Positions 1 through 8,088 of a stretch of DNA of 35,882 nt are shown here, one piece after another. The notes under the pieces were generated by a model. That model did no database searches and was not told where the DNA came from. It worked only from the letters and a program-made list of their open reading frames with translations. A program made the translations under genes and the position numbers. Numbering within the stretch: position 1 is the stretch's first letter; every line of letters starts with the position of its first letter. The stretch is from contig JAFEIL010000461.1 of assembly GCA_017495105.1 (NCBI GenBank), positions 1-35,882 of the forward strand, in the 5' to 3' direction. Source of the DNA: Emticicia sp. (GTDB lineage: Bacteria; Bacteroidota; Bacteroidia; Cytophagales; Spirosomataceae).

Positions 1-829
1 GGTTATTATTGATATACTTCCTAAATTGACGATTAAAATTAGATAGGTTTTTGAAACCCGACTCATAGCATATTTCCAAGATATTGAGGTCGTTTTCAGT
101 CAATAATTTACATGCATATTCGATACGAATTTCGTTTACAAACTCAACAAATGTTTTTTGTGTACGAAGCTTGAAATACCTACAAAAAGCAGCTTCAGAA
201 AAACGAGTTTTGTTAGCTATTTCGCTCAAATTAATATCGTTTTTGAAGTTTTTAAGCACATAATTAAATACTTCGTTCATACGTTCAGAATCTTTTTTAC
301 TGACGCCCACAATGGCATTTTCTGATAAAAATTGATACTCTTTTGTGGCAGACATTAAGTGTAAGATTTCTATCAAACCCAACATTCGAGCCACTTTATC
401 TGCATTTAATAAGCTTTGTATTTTTTCTTGAATCTTTGTCCTCGTTTCTCCGTAAAATTCTATTCCCAAGTTAGCTGTTTTCAGGAAATATTTTATTTCG
501 GTCATTTCCTCAGATTCAAAAAAATCTTTTCCGAAACAATCGTCTAAGAAATGAATTACGATAGAAGCGGGTTTTTGATGCTCGTAGCAAGCATCATCGG
601 CACAATACCAATGAGGTAAATTGCTGCCCAAAATCGCTAAATCACCTTCTGAATAGTCAGAAACGTGATTTCCTACAAATTTTTTTCCGAAACCTCCATC
701 ACAAAGCACAATCTCAATTTCTTGATGATAATGCCACGGTGTATCGAAATATGGACTTTCGAAGCGGTCAATCAGAAACGATGAGCCGAACGTAAGCGGT
801 AATTTTTGTAAAAGTGGTTTTTTAAGCAT
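1..829 (-). CDS. AraC-family transcriptional regulator (partial, C-terminus off window)
   Basis: The reading frame is open from ATG at 829 to the window edge, giving 276 visible residues, so only the last few are missing. The N-terminal half looks like a cupin-type sensor domain, with a WHYHQEIEIVL segment at residues 32-42 typical of sugar-responsive AraC regulators. The C-terminal ~100 residues carry two helix-turn-helix units: LSEIANKTRFSEAAFCRYFK (201-220) and a second near 250-271 with the characteristic SGFKNLSNFNRQFR run. It is divergent from the dehydrogenase at 942 with a 112-bp gap, the usual layout for a regulator of a catabolic operon. I infer that it controls the 942-7675 gene run. 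The ligand cannot be predicted. Confidence 0.93.
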   Translation of the reverse strand, partial: MLKKPLLQKLPLTFGSSFLIDRFESPYFDTPWHYHQEIEIVLCDGGFGKKFVGNHVSDYSEGDLAILGSNLPHWYCADDACYEHQKPASIVIHFLDDCFGKDFFESEEMTEIKYFLKTANLGIEFYGETRTKIQEKIQSLLNADKVARMLGLIEILHLMSATKEYQFLSENAIVGVSKKDSERMNEVFNYVLKNFKNDINLSEIANKTRFSEAAFCRYFKLRTQKTFVEFVNEIRIEYACKLLTENDLNILEICYESGFKNLSNFNRQFRKYINNN

Positions 830-941
830 AAAATCAAAATAGTATCGTAAAAATAACTATTTCGAGTGGAATTTATAATTATTCTATTAGTTATTTGTAT
901 AATGTATGTTTAAGTGAATTTTAATAATACTTTATTTGCAG

Positions 942-1727
942 ATGTTGAAAGGTAAATCAATCGTAATCATAGGCGGAACTACTGGCTTGGGGTTTTCAGC
1001 AGCGAAAGCATTTGTGCGTGAAGGAGCAAAAGTTGTGGTGGTTGGGCGAAAGCCCGAAAGTTGTTTATCGGCCGAATTAGCTTTGGGTAAAAATGGCCGA
1101 GCAATGGCCGCAGATGCCACCAATGAAAGCACGGCAAAAAATGCTATTGAGTTGTGTATCAGCGAGTTTGGTGGCTTTGATGGTCTCTATCATGTAGCCG
1201 GTGGGAGCGGACGCAAGTTTGGTGATGGCCCGCTGCACGAACTTACGCTTGAGGGCTGGAATAAGACTTTTGAATTGAACCTCACGAGTTTGATGCTTTC
1301 TAACCAAGCAGCAGTTCAGAAGTTTTTGGAATTGGGAAAAGGAGGTGCTATTTTGAATATTGGTTCGGTTTTAGGCTTTTCTCCTTCTCCAAAATATTTT
1401 GTTACTCATGCCTATTCAGCTACCAAATCGGCAGTTGTGGGTTTTACGAAATCTTTGGCGGCATATTATGCTTCTAAAAATATAAGAATTAATCTTTTAG
1501 CACCTGCTTTGGTCGAAACTCCGATGTCAGAGCGAGCTAGTAAAGACGAAACCATCATGAATTTTGTAAAAACCAAACAGCCACTTGATGGTGGTAGAAA
1601 TGGTCGCCCCGAAGACCTCGATGGTGCTGCCGTATTTTTTATGTCAGACGCTTCAAAATTTACAACAGGCCAAACGCTTTACGTTGACGGTGGTTGGGAA
1701 GTTTCGGAAGGGCAATATTTTTTGTAG
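942..1727 (+). CDS. SDR-family NAD(P)-dependent oxidoreductase
   Basis: A 261-residue classical short-chain dehydrogenase. The Rossmann nucleotide-binding motif GGTTGLG is at residues 11-17, the structural Asn at about 113 (ELNLTS), the catalytic Ser at about 142 (NIGS) and the YxxxK motif YSATK at 158-162. The C-terminus has the common DGGW ending region. A TTG lies six bases upstream in frame, but ATG at 942 directly precedes the hydrophobic first beta strand and is preferred. Cytoplasmic oxidation or reduction of a sugar, polyol or small alcohol is likely; the substrate is unknown. It is the first gene of the run divergent from the AraC regulator, with 100 bp to the kinase gene downstream. 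Confidence 0.93.
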   Translation: MLKGKSIVIIGGTTGLGFSAAKAFVREGAKVVVVGRKPESCLSAELALGKNGRAMAADATNESTAKNAIELCISEFGGFDGLYHVAGGSGRKFGDGPLHELTLEGWNKTFELNLTSLMLSNQAAVQKFLELGKGGAILNIGSVLGFSPSPKYFVTHAYSATKSAVVGFTKSLAAYYASKNIRINLLAPALVETPMSERASKDETIMNFVKTKQPLDGGRNGRPEDLDGAAVFFMSDASKFTTGQTLYVDGGWEVSEGQYFL

Positions 1728-1742
1728 CATGTAAAATAAAGA

Positions 1743-1776
1743 ATTGAGAATGTAGAATGAATTATTGAGAATGTAG
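1743..1776. repeat. 13-nt direct repeat, two copies
   Basis: ATTGAGAATGTAG occurs at 1743-1755 and again at 1764-1776 in the 100-bp gap between the dehydrogenase and kinase genes. The surrounding DNA is low-complexity and A-rich. It is probably replication-slippage material, but it could space a regulatory site. Confidence 0.6.
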
Positions 1777-1827
1777 CAATAATAATAAAAAGATAATTCC
1801 TAAAATCTAACTCCTAAAACCTTATAA

Positions 1828-2715
1828 ATGAAAGTAGCAATTGGTATCGACCTCGGAGGCACAAATGTAAAGGGGGTTTTAATGCGTGAAGATGGAGAAA
1901 TCTTGAAGCAGCATTATATTCCTACGAAAGATGATGCCGATGGGAAATGGCGAGAAAATGTACTTGAAATGGTCAATTTCTTGAAAGATTATCACTCAAA
2001 AACAATCGACCTTGTCGGGCTTTCGGCACCTGGTTTGGCCAATGCAGACAATAAAAGTATTGTTCATTTACCAAATCGATTATTTGGTTTAGAAAACTTT
2101 ATTTGGGAAAAATATTTTGGTACAAAAACGCTTGTCTTGAACGATGCCCATGCCGCACTTATGGCTGAAGCTAAGTTTGGAATTGTGCAAGGTTATAAAC
2201 ATGCGGTTTTGCTCACACTTGGCACGGGCGTGGGCGGTGGAATTATGATAAACGGGCAACTTTATCAAGGATTGAACCAAATGGCTGGTCATTTGGGGCA
2301 TATTTCACTTAATGCTAATGATGATGAACTCAGTATTTTGGGAATGTCTGGAAGTTTAGAATACGCCATCGGAAACTGTTCTATTGAACGGCGTTCGATG
2401 GGGCGTTTTCAGTCAACTCATGAGTTGGTGAAGGCTTATTTAAACAATGATACGTTTGCAACTTGGCTTTGGCTTGATTCGGTCAGAAAACTGGCGATTG
2501 CCATTGCTTCCTTAATCAATGCTCTTTCGCCCGAAATCATAGTTTTGGCAGGTGGAATTACAACTTCTGGCGATGCACTATTTAAACCCTTACATGAATT
2601 TATAGAGCTTTTTGAATTTCGACCAAAAGGCAAAATTACAATAATCAAACAAGCAAAATTTGCCGATTTATCAGGAGCAATTGGTGCGGCCGCATTTGTG
2701 TTTGACAAACAATAA
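1828..2715 (+). CDS. ROK-family sugar kinase-like protein, zinc motif lost
   Basis: A 295-residue protein with the ROK/actin-like ATPase fold. The phosphate-1 loop GIDLGGTNVKG is at residues 6-16, the catalytic-base region LNDAHAALMAEAKFG has D106, and the glycine-rich LGTGVGGGI is at 131-139. ROK enzymes phosphorylate glucose, N-acetylglucosamine, N-acetylmannosamine or related sugars with ATP. Two family signatures are altered: the sugar-binding ExGH motif reads HLGH (155-158), and the CxCGxxGCxE zinc motif reads SILGMSGSLE (169-178), with all three cysteines replaced. The ATP and catalytic-base residues remain, so it may still be a kinase with changed sugar specificity. It lies between the SDR and SIS genes, which suggests a sugar-phosphate pathway. 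Confidence 0.9.
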   Translation: MKVAIGIDLGGTNVKGVLMREDGEILKQHYIPTKDDADGKWRENVLEMVNFLKDYHSKTIDLVGLSAPGLANADNKSIVHLPNRLFGLENFIWEKYFGTKTLVLNDAHAALMAEAKFGIVQGYKHAVLLTLGTGVGGGIMINGQLYQGLNQMAGHLGHISLNANDDELSILGMSGSLEYAIGNCSIERRSMGRFQSTHELVKAYLNNDTFATWLWLDSVRKLAIAIASLINALSPEIIVLAGGITTSGDALFKPLHEFIELFEFRPKGKITIIKQAKFADLSGAIGAAAFVFDKQ

Positions 2716-2749
2716 AATTTTAATCAAAATTTGTAAATCGTAAATTTCA

Positions 2750-3553
2750 ATGAGTTATACCGCCGAATATTTAAAAAAATGTCAAGGTTTAATCGAAGCC
2801 GTTGCTGCCCAAGAAACACAAATGCTGCAAGCAGCAAAACTTTTTTCGGAGTCGATTTTGGCAGGAAGAATGGTACACGTTTTTGGTAGTGGACACAGTA
2901 GAATTATGGTCGAGGAAATGTGGCCACGTTATGGTTCGTTTCCTGGTTTTAATCCAATCGTAGAATTATCGTTAACATTTCACAATTTGGTTGTAGGGGC
3001 GAATGGTCAACGACAAGCCATGTTTTTGGAGAATGTGACGGGACTTGCTGCTCAAATTTTAAGAAATTTCGACCTTTCAGAAGTCGATACCGCACTGGTG
3101 ATTTCTTCATCAGGCTGTAATGTCGTACCGATTGAAATGGCGGAAATTTTCCAGAAAAAAGGCATAAAAACTGTTGGAATTATCTCAAAACAGCATTCGG
3201 AGGCGAGTATAAGTAAAAAGCAAGATGGACGAAAACTCCAAGATTTCTGCGAAATAGTGCTTGACTCTGGAGCTCCCGTAGGCGATGCCATGATTTATGT
3301 CGATGGTTTAGAAACACCAGTTTCACCAGGTTCCACGGTGGGTTCTTGTATGATTATCAATAGTATAAAAGCCGAGTTGGCCAATATGCTTACACAAGCG
3401 GGGTATCCACCCAAAGTGCTGACAGCAGGAGCTTTAATCGGAGCAGATAAAGCCACCGAGATTTTCCAAGCAGCTTATGACGAACACGCCCACCGAATCT
3501 CGAAAATGTATCAAAAAGTAGGCATAGAAAGCTATGTTTCAAAAAATCAATAA
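2750..3553 (+). CDS. SIS-domain phosphosugar-binding protein (UPF0309-like)
   Basis: A 267-residue protein with a single sugar-isomerase (SIS) domain. The first phosphosugar-binding loop is HVFGSGHSRI (43-52) and the second is VISSSGCNVVP (117-127), where the serines would contact phosphate. The overall architecture, with an N-terminal helical hairpin and a C-terminal helical extension after the domain, fits the UPF0309/GmhA-like group rather than GlmS or MurQ. It probably binds or isomerises a phosphorylated sugar, and it follows the ROK-like kinase by 34 bp. A regulatory, non-catalytic role is also possible. The family assignment is by motif recognition. Confidence 0.88.
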   Translation: MSYTAEYLKKCQGLIEAVAAQETQMLQAAKLFSESILAGRMVHVFGSGHSRIMVEEMWPRYGSFPGFNPIVELSLTFHNLVVGANGQRQAMFLENVTGLAAQILRNFDLSEVDTALVISSSGCNVVPIEMAEIFQKKGIKTVGIISKQHSEASISKKQDGRKLQDFCEIVLDSGAPVGDAMIYVDGLETPVSPGSTVGSCMIINSIKAELANMLTQAGYPPKVLTAGALIGADKATEIFQAAYDEHAHRISKMYQKVGIESYVSKNQ

Positions 3554-3627
3554 CGCATAGCCACTGAATTTTCCATCATAAATTTTTCATCGCACGGGCG
3601 ACCCCGTCTTAATTATTCATTAAATAT

Positions 3628-4647
3628 ATGCAACCAATTCCCATAAAAACTACCGTAGTTGGCTCGTGGCCGTTTCCGAGTTGGCTTGAATTTGCGTCAG
3701 AAAATTTAGATAAATTTGGTCCTGCTGACATCAACGAAATGATAGAAGATGCGGTTGTAAATGCTATTCACGACCAAGTTACCGCTGGCCTTGATGTAAT
3801 TACTGATGGCGAACAAACCCGTCTGGACTTTAATCTATCGTTTTACGGCTTTATCAAAGGGCTTCAACCAAACTATGAAGAAACCCGTAAATTTGGTTCA
3901 CCCGCTCACGACCAACGTGGCAAACACACAATTATCGAAGCTCTAACTGCACCGAAAGGCTTAGGTGTAGTAGAAGAATTTAAAAGATTGCAAAGACTCG
4001 CTCCTGAAGGGAAAATATTAAAAGCATCAATTCCAGGCCCTTACACACTTTCAGGTCGAATGTTGCCGGGCGAAATCTATAAAAACCGTTGGGAAATAAC
4101 CGAAGCATTATTGCCGATTGTAGCCAAAGAATTAGAGGATTTGGTAGCCGCAGGAGCAAAAGAAATTTGCATTGATGAGCCGTCGATGTCTTGTTATGCT
4201 TATAGAGAAGACACCAAGAGATTTGTAGATATTTTTAATCGAACAGTAAAAAAAATTGTCGGCAAAACCCGAATTGGTACGCATTTATGTTTCGGAAATT
4301 ACAAAGGTCGTTCGGTTGGGAAGAAAACAATTTTGCCAATGTTACCTGATTTCTTAGATTTTACAGTCGATGAATTACACACCGAAATGTGTGTTCTGAA
4401 CTTTGCTGAAGTACATTTATTGGAGCGTTTTGCCGAAAAAATGGACGTAGCAGTTGGTGTAATTGATGTGAAAAGTTATTATATCGAAACTGTTGAAGAC
4501 GTAAAAGAACGTATTGAAAAATGCTTAAAATACGTTCCTGCCGAAAAACTGGCCATTGCTCCCGATTGCGGAATGTCGCAAACAGCACGCTGGGCAACAA
4601 CGCAAAAAATAGCCAATATGTGTACCGCAGCCAAACAAATGAGATAA
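3628..4647 (+). CDS. MetE C-terminal-domain-like methyltransferase, stand-alone
   Basis: A 339-residue TIM-barrel protein matching the catalytic half of cobalamin-independent methionine synthase; full MetE is about 750 residues and has an extra N-terminal barrel that is absent here. The N-terminus has TTVVGSWPFPSW (8-19), and DVITDGEQTR (56-65) is a family hallmark. Probable zinc ligands are H219 and C221 (GTHLCFG), a Glu at 249 or 253 (DELHTEMC), and C314 (APDCGMSQTA). Such short proteins transfer methyl groups to thiols, but many have no known substrate. Its position in a sugar-type gene run is unusual. It ends one base before the next ATG, so it is almost certainly cotranscribed with the hydrolase gene. 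Confidence 0.9.
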   Translation: MQPIPIKTTVVGSWPFPSWLEFASENLDKFGPADINEMIEDAVVNAIHDQVTAGLDVITDGEQTRLDFNLSFYGFIKGLQPNYEETRKFGSPAHDQRGKHTIIEALTAPKGLGVVEEFKRLQRLAPEGKILKASIPGPYTLSGRMLPGEIYKNRWEITEALLPIVAKELEDLVAAGAKEICIDEPSMSCYAYREDTKRFVDIFNRTVKKIVGKTRIGTHLCFGNYKGRSVGKKTILPMLPDFLDFTVDELHTEMCVLNFAEVHLLERFAEKMDVAVGVIDVKSYYIETVEDVKERIEKCLKYVPAEKLAIAPDCGMSQTARWATTQKIANMCTAAKQMR

Positions 4648-4648
4648 A

Positions 4649-5500
4649 ATGGCATTAATAAAACCAAAACAAAAAGATAATGAATTATTGAATGACATCA
4701 AATCATTCAATAATCCAACTGGTTTTAAAGTTTGGTGGTTGGCACAAAGTGGTTTTTTGATAAAATGGCAAGAAAAATACCTACTTTTCGACCCGTATTT
4801 GTCTGATTCTTTGAGCGTAAAATACCAAAATTCCGATAAGCCACACGAGCGTATAAGCGAGTTGGTGATTTCGCCCGACCAACTTGATTTTATTGATATT
4901 GTCACTTCGAGTCACAACCATACTGACCATTTGGATGCCGAAACTTTAATGCCGATTATTAACAAAAATGCTGAATTAAAATTTATCATTCCCGAAGCGA
5001 ATCGAGCCTTTGTAGCAGATAGAGTTAAGTGTTCTTTGAATTTTCCAATTGGGCTGAATGACGGACTCAGTTTTGAATATAAAGGATTCAAGATTATGGG
5101 AATTCCAGCGGCTCATAATGAAGTTGAACGAAACCAAAAAGGTGAATGCAAATTCATGGGTTTTATTGCTGAATTTGGTGGTTTTTCAGTCTATCATTCA
5201 GGCGATACTCTTTGGTTTGAAGGTTTGGAGGAAATTTTGAAACAATATAATATAGATGTCGCTTTTTTACCCATTAACGGCAATAAACCCGAAAGAAAAG
5301 TAGCTGGAAATCTAAGTTTTCAAGAAGCAGCTGAATTGGGCAAAATGGCTGACATTAAATGTATTATACCTCATCATTATCATTTGTTTGAGTTTAACAC
5401 AGAAGACCCAGAAAACTTCAAAATTGCCTGTGAAAAAATTGGAACTCCCCACAAAATTCTAGAACTTGGGGAAGGATTTGAATATAAAATAATAAAATAG
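4649..5500 (+). CDS. Metallo-beta-lactamase-fold hydrolase, UlaG-like
   Basis: A 283-residue metallohydrolase. The metal-binding HxHxDH motif is SHNHTDHLD, with H89, H91, D93 and H94. Further likely ligands are H156 (PAAHNE), D186 (YHSGDTLW) and a histidine of PHHYHLF (241-247). The family includes UlaG, the L-ascorbate-6-phosphate lactonase, and assorted phosphodiesterases and lactonases. Lactonase activity would fit between a dehydrogenase and an isomerase, but this is inference. No signal peptide is visible, so it is cytoplasmic. ATG at 4649 follows the MetE-like stop by one base. Confidence 0.9.
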   Translation: MALIKPKQKDNELLNDIKSFNNPTGFKVWWLAQSGFLIKWQEKYLLFDPYLSDSLSVKYQNSDKPHERISELVISPDQLDFIDIVTSSHNHTDHLDAETLMPIINKNAELKFIIPEANRAFVADRVKCSLNFPIGLNDGLSFEYKGFKIMGIPAAHNEVERNQKGECKFMGFIAEFGGFSVYHSGDTLWFEGLEEILKQYNIDVAFLPINGNKPERKVAGNLSFQEAAELGKMADIKCIIPHHYHLFEFNTEDPENFKIACEKIGTPHKILELGEGFEYKIIK

Positions 5501-5504
5501 TCAT

Positions 5505-5551
5505 TCAAAGTCCCTTGCTACTGCGGAGAGGGGATTTAGGGGTGAGGTTAA
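5505..5551. repeat. GC-richer intergenic repeat-like remnant
   Basis: The gap between the hydrolase and TIM-barrel genes holds a G-rich tract (around GGAGAGGGGATTTAGGGG) unlike its AT-rich surroundings. It resembles dispersed intergenic repeats common in Bacteroidota genomes. I recognise the style only; no second copy is in the window. Confidence 0.35.
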
Positions 5552-5554
5552 CAC

Positions 5555-6469
5555 ATGAAAAGAAGAAATTTCATAGCCACAGTACCAATATTGGGTTTGA
5601 TTCAAAAGCTTGAATCGGTAAAAGAGCATTTTCCAATTTCTAGTAATTCCTATAATTGGGGTACTTTTTATGGAAGAGAAAATAAGCATTGGGGAGGTAA
5701 TCTGGATGCTGACATGATTGAGTATGTAAAGACAGGTCTTAAAGCCTATGAGCCAAGTTTAGCAAATGCCGAAGAAGCCACCAAACTGATTGCCGTCTTG
5801 AAAAAATACAATGTCAAAATGCCCTCAGTTTATATTGGGAGTGTTTTGCATGAAAAAGAAGAGGTAGAAAAATCTATTAAAAATATTCTAGAGATAGCGG
5901 AGGTTGTAAAAAAATACGGCACCAAAATTATTGTTACCAACCCCAATCCGATTGCCCGGGAAAGCGACAAACTCAAAACCGATGAGCAATTGCAAATACA
6001 AGCCAAAGCATTGGAGAAAATAGGAGAATCTTTGAAAAGGAATGGATTGAAGCTTGCCTATCATACCCATGACGTGGAATTGAAAGCTGGTGCAAGAGAG
6101 TTTCATCACATGTTGCAAAACACCTCGCCAAACCATCTATATTTCTGCATGGATGTGCATTGGGTGTATAGAGGTTCTCAAAATTCACAATTGGCAGTTT
6201 TTGATGTGTTAAAAATGTATGGAGACCGCATCATTGAGCTTCACATTCGACAATCAAAAAATGGTATTTGGCAAGAAGTATTCTCTGAAGAAGGAGATAT
6301 TAATTACAAACAATTTGCGGCTGAATTGATGAAGAAAAAAGTAAAACCGCATATTGTGATTGAACAATGTCTTGAAAAAAATTCACCCAATACCATGAAT
6401 GCCGTTCAGGCCCATACTATTGATTTGAAAGAAATAGAAGATACATTCAAACTTGTTTTAAAGCCTTAA
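5555..6469 (+). CDS. Xylose-isomerase-like TIM-barrel sugar epimerase/isomerase
   Basis: A 304-residue AP-endonuclease-2/xylose-isomerase-like TIM barrel. Candidate metal and catalytic residues lie where the family has them: H170 and H172 (AYHTHDVE), D200 and H202 (CMDVHW), H230 (ELHIRQ) and E270 (IVIEQC). The N-terminus MKRRNFIATVPILGL carries an RR pair followed by a hydrophobic stretch, as in Tat-exported Bacteroidota members, but the leader is short and lacks a clear cleavage site. It could be a sugar or sugar-acid epimerase acting with the downstream dehydrogenase, which starts three bases after its stop. Confidence 0.88.
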   Translation: MKRRNFIATVPILGLIQKLESVKEHFPISSNSYNWGTFYGRENKHWGGNLDADMIEYVKTGLKAYEPSLANAEEATKLIAVLKKYNVKMPSVYIGSVLHEKEEVEKSIKNILEIAEVVKKYGTKIIVTNPNPIARESDKLKTDEQLQIQAKALEKIGESLKRNGLKLAYHTHDVELKAGAREFHHMLQNTSPNHLYFCMDVHWVYRGSQNSQLAVFDVLKMYGDRIIELHIRQSKNGIWQEVFSEEGDINYKQFAAELMKKKVKPHIVIEQCLEKNSPNTMNAVQAHTIDLKEIEDTFKLVLKP

Positions 6470-6472
6470 ATT

Positions 6473-7675
6473 ATGATAAAATTATGTATTCTCGGAGGCG
6501 GTTTCATAGGCCGTTTCTATGCCGAATCGCTCATTGGTCGCCGCGGAAAAGACGAGGTCAAAGTAGTTTATGCACGCAGGGAAGAAACAGCCGTTCGTTT
6601 TGCCAAAGACTACAATGTGCCCCATTATTTTACAGACATGGAGGCGGCTATTGCCCATCCAGAGACAGAAATGGTGATTATTGCCCTACCAAATTATGTG
6701 CATGAGGAGGCCGTTCATCTATGTGTAAAACATAAAAAAGCGGTGCTTTGCACAAAACCATTAGGTAGAACAGCCGAAGAAGCACTTCGTATGACCCAAG
6801 CTTGTCAAGAGGCTGGGATTTTTGCAGGCTATTTAGAAGATCTTTGTTACACCCCAAAATTCTCAAAGTCTTTGGCAAGTGTAAAGGCTGGAGCCATAGG
6901 AAGAGTTCTGTGGGCAAAATCTCGAGAAACCCACCCTGGGCCGCATTCTGATTGGTTTTGGGATATGGAAAAAGCAGGCGGTGGTGCCATTGTGGATATG
7001 GGCTGTCATTGCATTGAAATCTCACGAAATTTTATAGGAAAAGATATTTTGCCCGTAGAAGTAATGTGTTGGGCAGACACCCAAGTAAAGCCCATTGATG
7101 CCGAAGATCACGCCATTGGCTTGGTAAAATATGAAAACGGAGCCATTGGGCAGTTTGAAGTTTCGTGGACATTCCGTGGAGGTATGGATCTGCGAGATGA
7201 AGTGATGGGAACTGAAGGTACAATTTGGGTGAACTCTTGGCTAAGAACTGGTTTTGAGATGTTTACGAGTGGAAATACAGATGGGTATTTGGTAGAAAAA
7301 GCCGAAAGTTCTTCGGGATGGCAGTTCCCGGTTGGCGACGAAGCCCACGAGTTGGGCTATACGAGTATGTTTATTGATATGTTTGAGGCTTATGAAAAAG
7401 GCACTCAGCCGCAAGAGACATTTTATGATGGTTATGTGGTCAATGCCATCATAGATGCGGCCTACAAATCAGCAAAAACCAAAATTTGGGAACCTGTAAA
7501 ATTATCAGAATGGAGGGGACAAACAGGACTTACGAAGCCATCAGTTTTTACCGAATATGATGCGGATCATTGGCTCATTAAAGAAGAACTTTTGCCCAAT
7601 GGAGATAAAAAAGTTATCTTAAAAAAGAAAGTAACAGGCGAAATCATCGAATTGGAAACTTGGAAAAAGGTTTGA
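6473..7675 (+). CDS. Gfo/Idh/MocA-family dehydrogenase
   Basis: A 400-residue NAD(P)-dependent oxidoreductase. The N-terminal Rossmann domain has [13 protein letters not shown] (6-18), and the family EKP motif appears as TKPLG with K95. The C-terminal substrate domain has [15 protein letters not shown] (169-183), with D175 and H179 as expected catalytic-site residues. Family members oxidise inositols, sugars or sugar derivatives. It is the last gene of the run, three bases downstream of the TIM-barrel gene, and is followed by a candidate terminator at 7850-7899. No export signal is seen, in contrast to the Tat-type relative at 24328-25785. Confidence 0.93.
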   Translation: MIKLCILGGGFIGRFYAESLIGRRGKDEVKVVYARREETAVRFAKDYNVPHYFTDMEAAIAHPETEMVIIALPNYVHEEAVHLCVKHKKAVLCTKPLGRTAEEALRMTQACQEAGIFAGYLEDLCYTPKFSKSLASVKAGAIGRVLWAKSRETHPGPHSDWFWDMEKAGGGAIVDMGCHCIEISRNFIGKDILPVEVMCWADTQVKPIDAEDHAIGLVKYENGAIGQFEVSWTFRGGMDLRDEVMGTEGTIWVNSWLRTGFEMFTSGNTDGYLVEKAESSSGWQFPVGDEAHELGYTSMFIDMFEAYEKGTQPQETFYDGYVVNAIIDAAYKSAKTKIWEPVKLSEWRGQTGLTKPSVFTEYDADHWLIKEELLPNGDKKVILKKKVTGEIIELETWKKV

Positions 7676-8088
7676 GAGAAATTATGAAAGAAGAAGTTTG
7701 TTTCTACTTGCCCTTTGTTTTGAGGTGATAATGTCTTCGAAATTTACTTTCATTTTCTATATAAAACAAAGTTTTTTATAGGTTTTACTTTGAACGACAT
7801 AGACTCTCAAATTAGAGAAAGCAGAAAATAATTGTAAATGAAACATTAGTGCAGAATTGGTTTGTAATTATTTTATTGCAAATAGATTCTGCATTTTTTA
7901 TTAAAAAATTTTCGTTTTCTACTTAAATCAACCTCAAATATTTAACCTATAACTTTTATTTTATTTTATTTTCAAACGAATACATTATATTTTAGTAACA
8001 ACTTAGTTTGGGCATAGTTTTTGATTGTTTAAGCATGTATTTCAAACATCACCTGAAAACTAATTATTAAACACGAATTTGTAACTTC
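7676..8088. other. Intergenic region, no gene
   Basis: This 413-bp AT-rich gap has no open frame longer than about 15 codons with a credible start. Its one clear element is the hairpin terminator at 7850-7899. The rest is presumably the leader and promoter of the gene at 8089, but I find no clean match to the Bacteroidetes promoter pattern. Confidence 0.6.
7850..7899 (+). terminator. Rho-independent-type terminator after the seven-gene run
   Basis: TGCAGAAT (7850-7857) pairs perfectly with ATTCTGCA (7886-7893). A second stem inside it, TTTGTAA with TTGCAAA, has one G-T pair, and the whole is followed by six Ts. It sits 175 bp after the Gfo/Idh stop. Confidence 0.55.

Noticed and set aside
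4525-4905. 126-residue minus-strand frame
   Set aside because: Spans the junction of two well-supported + strand genes and has no motif.
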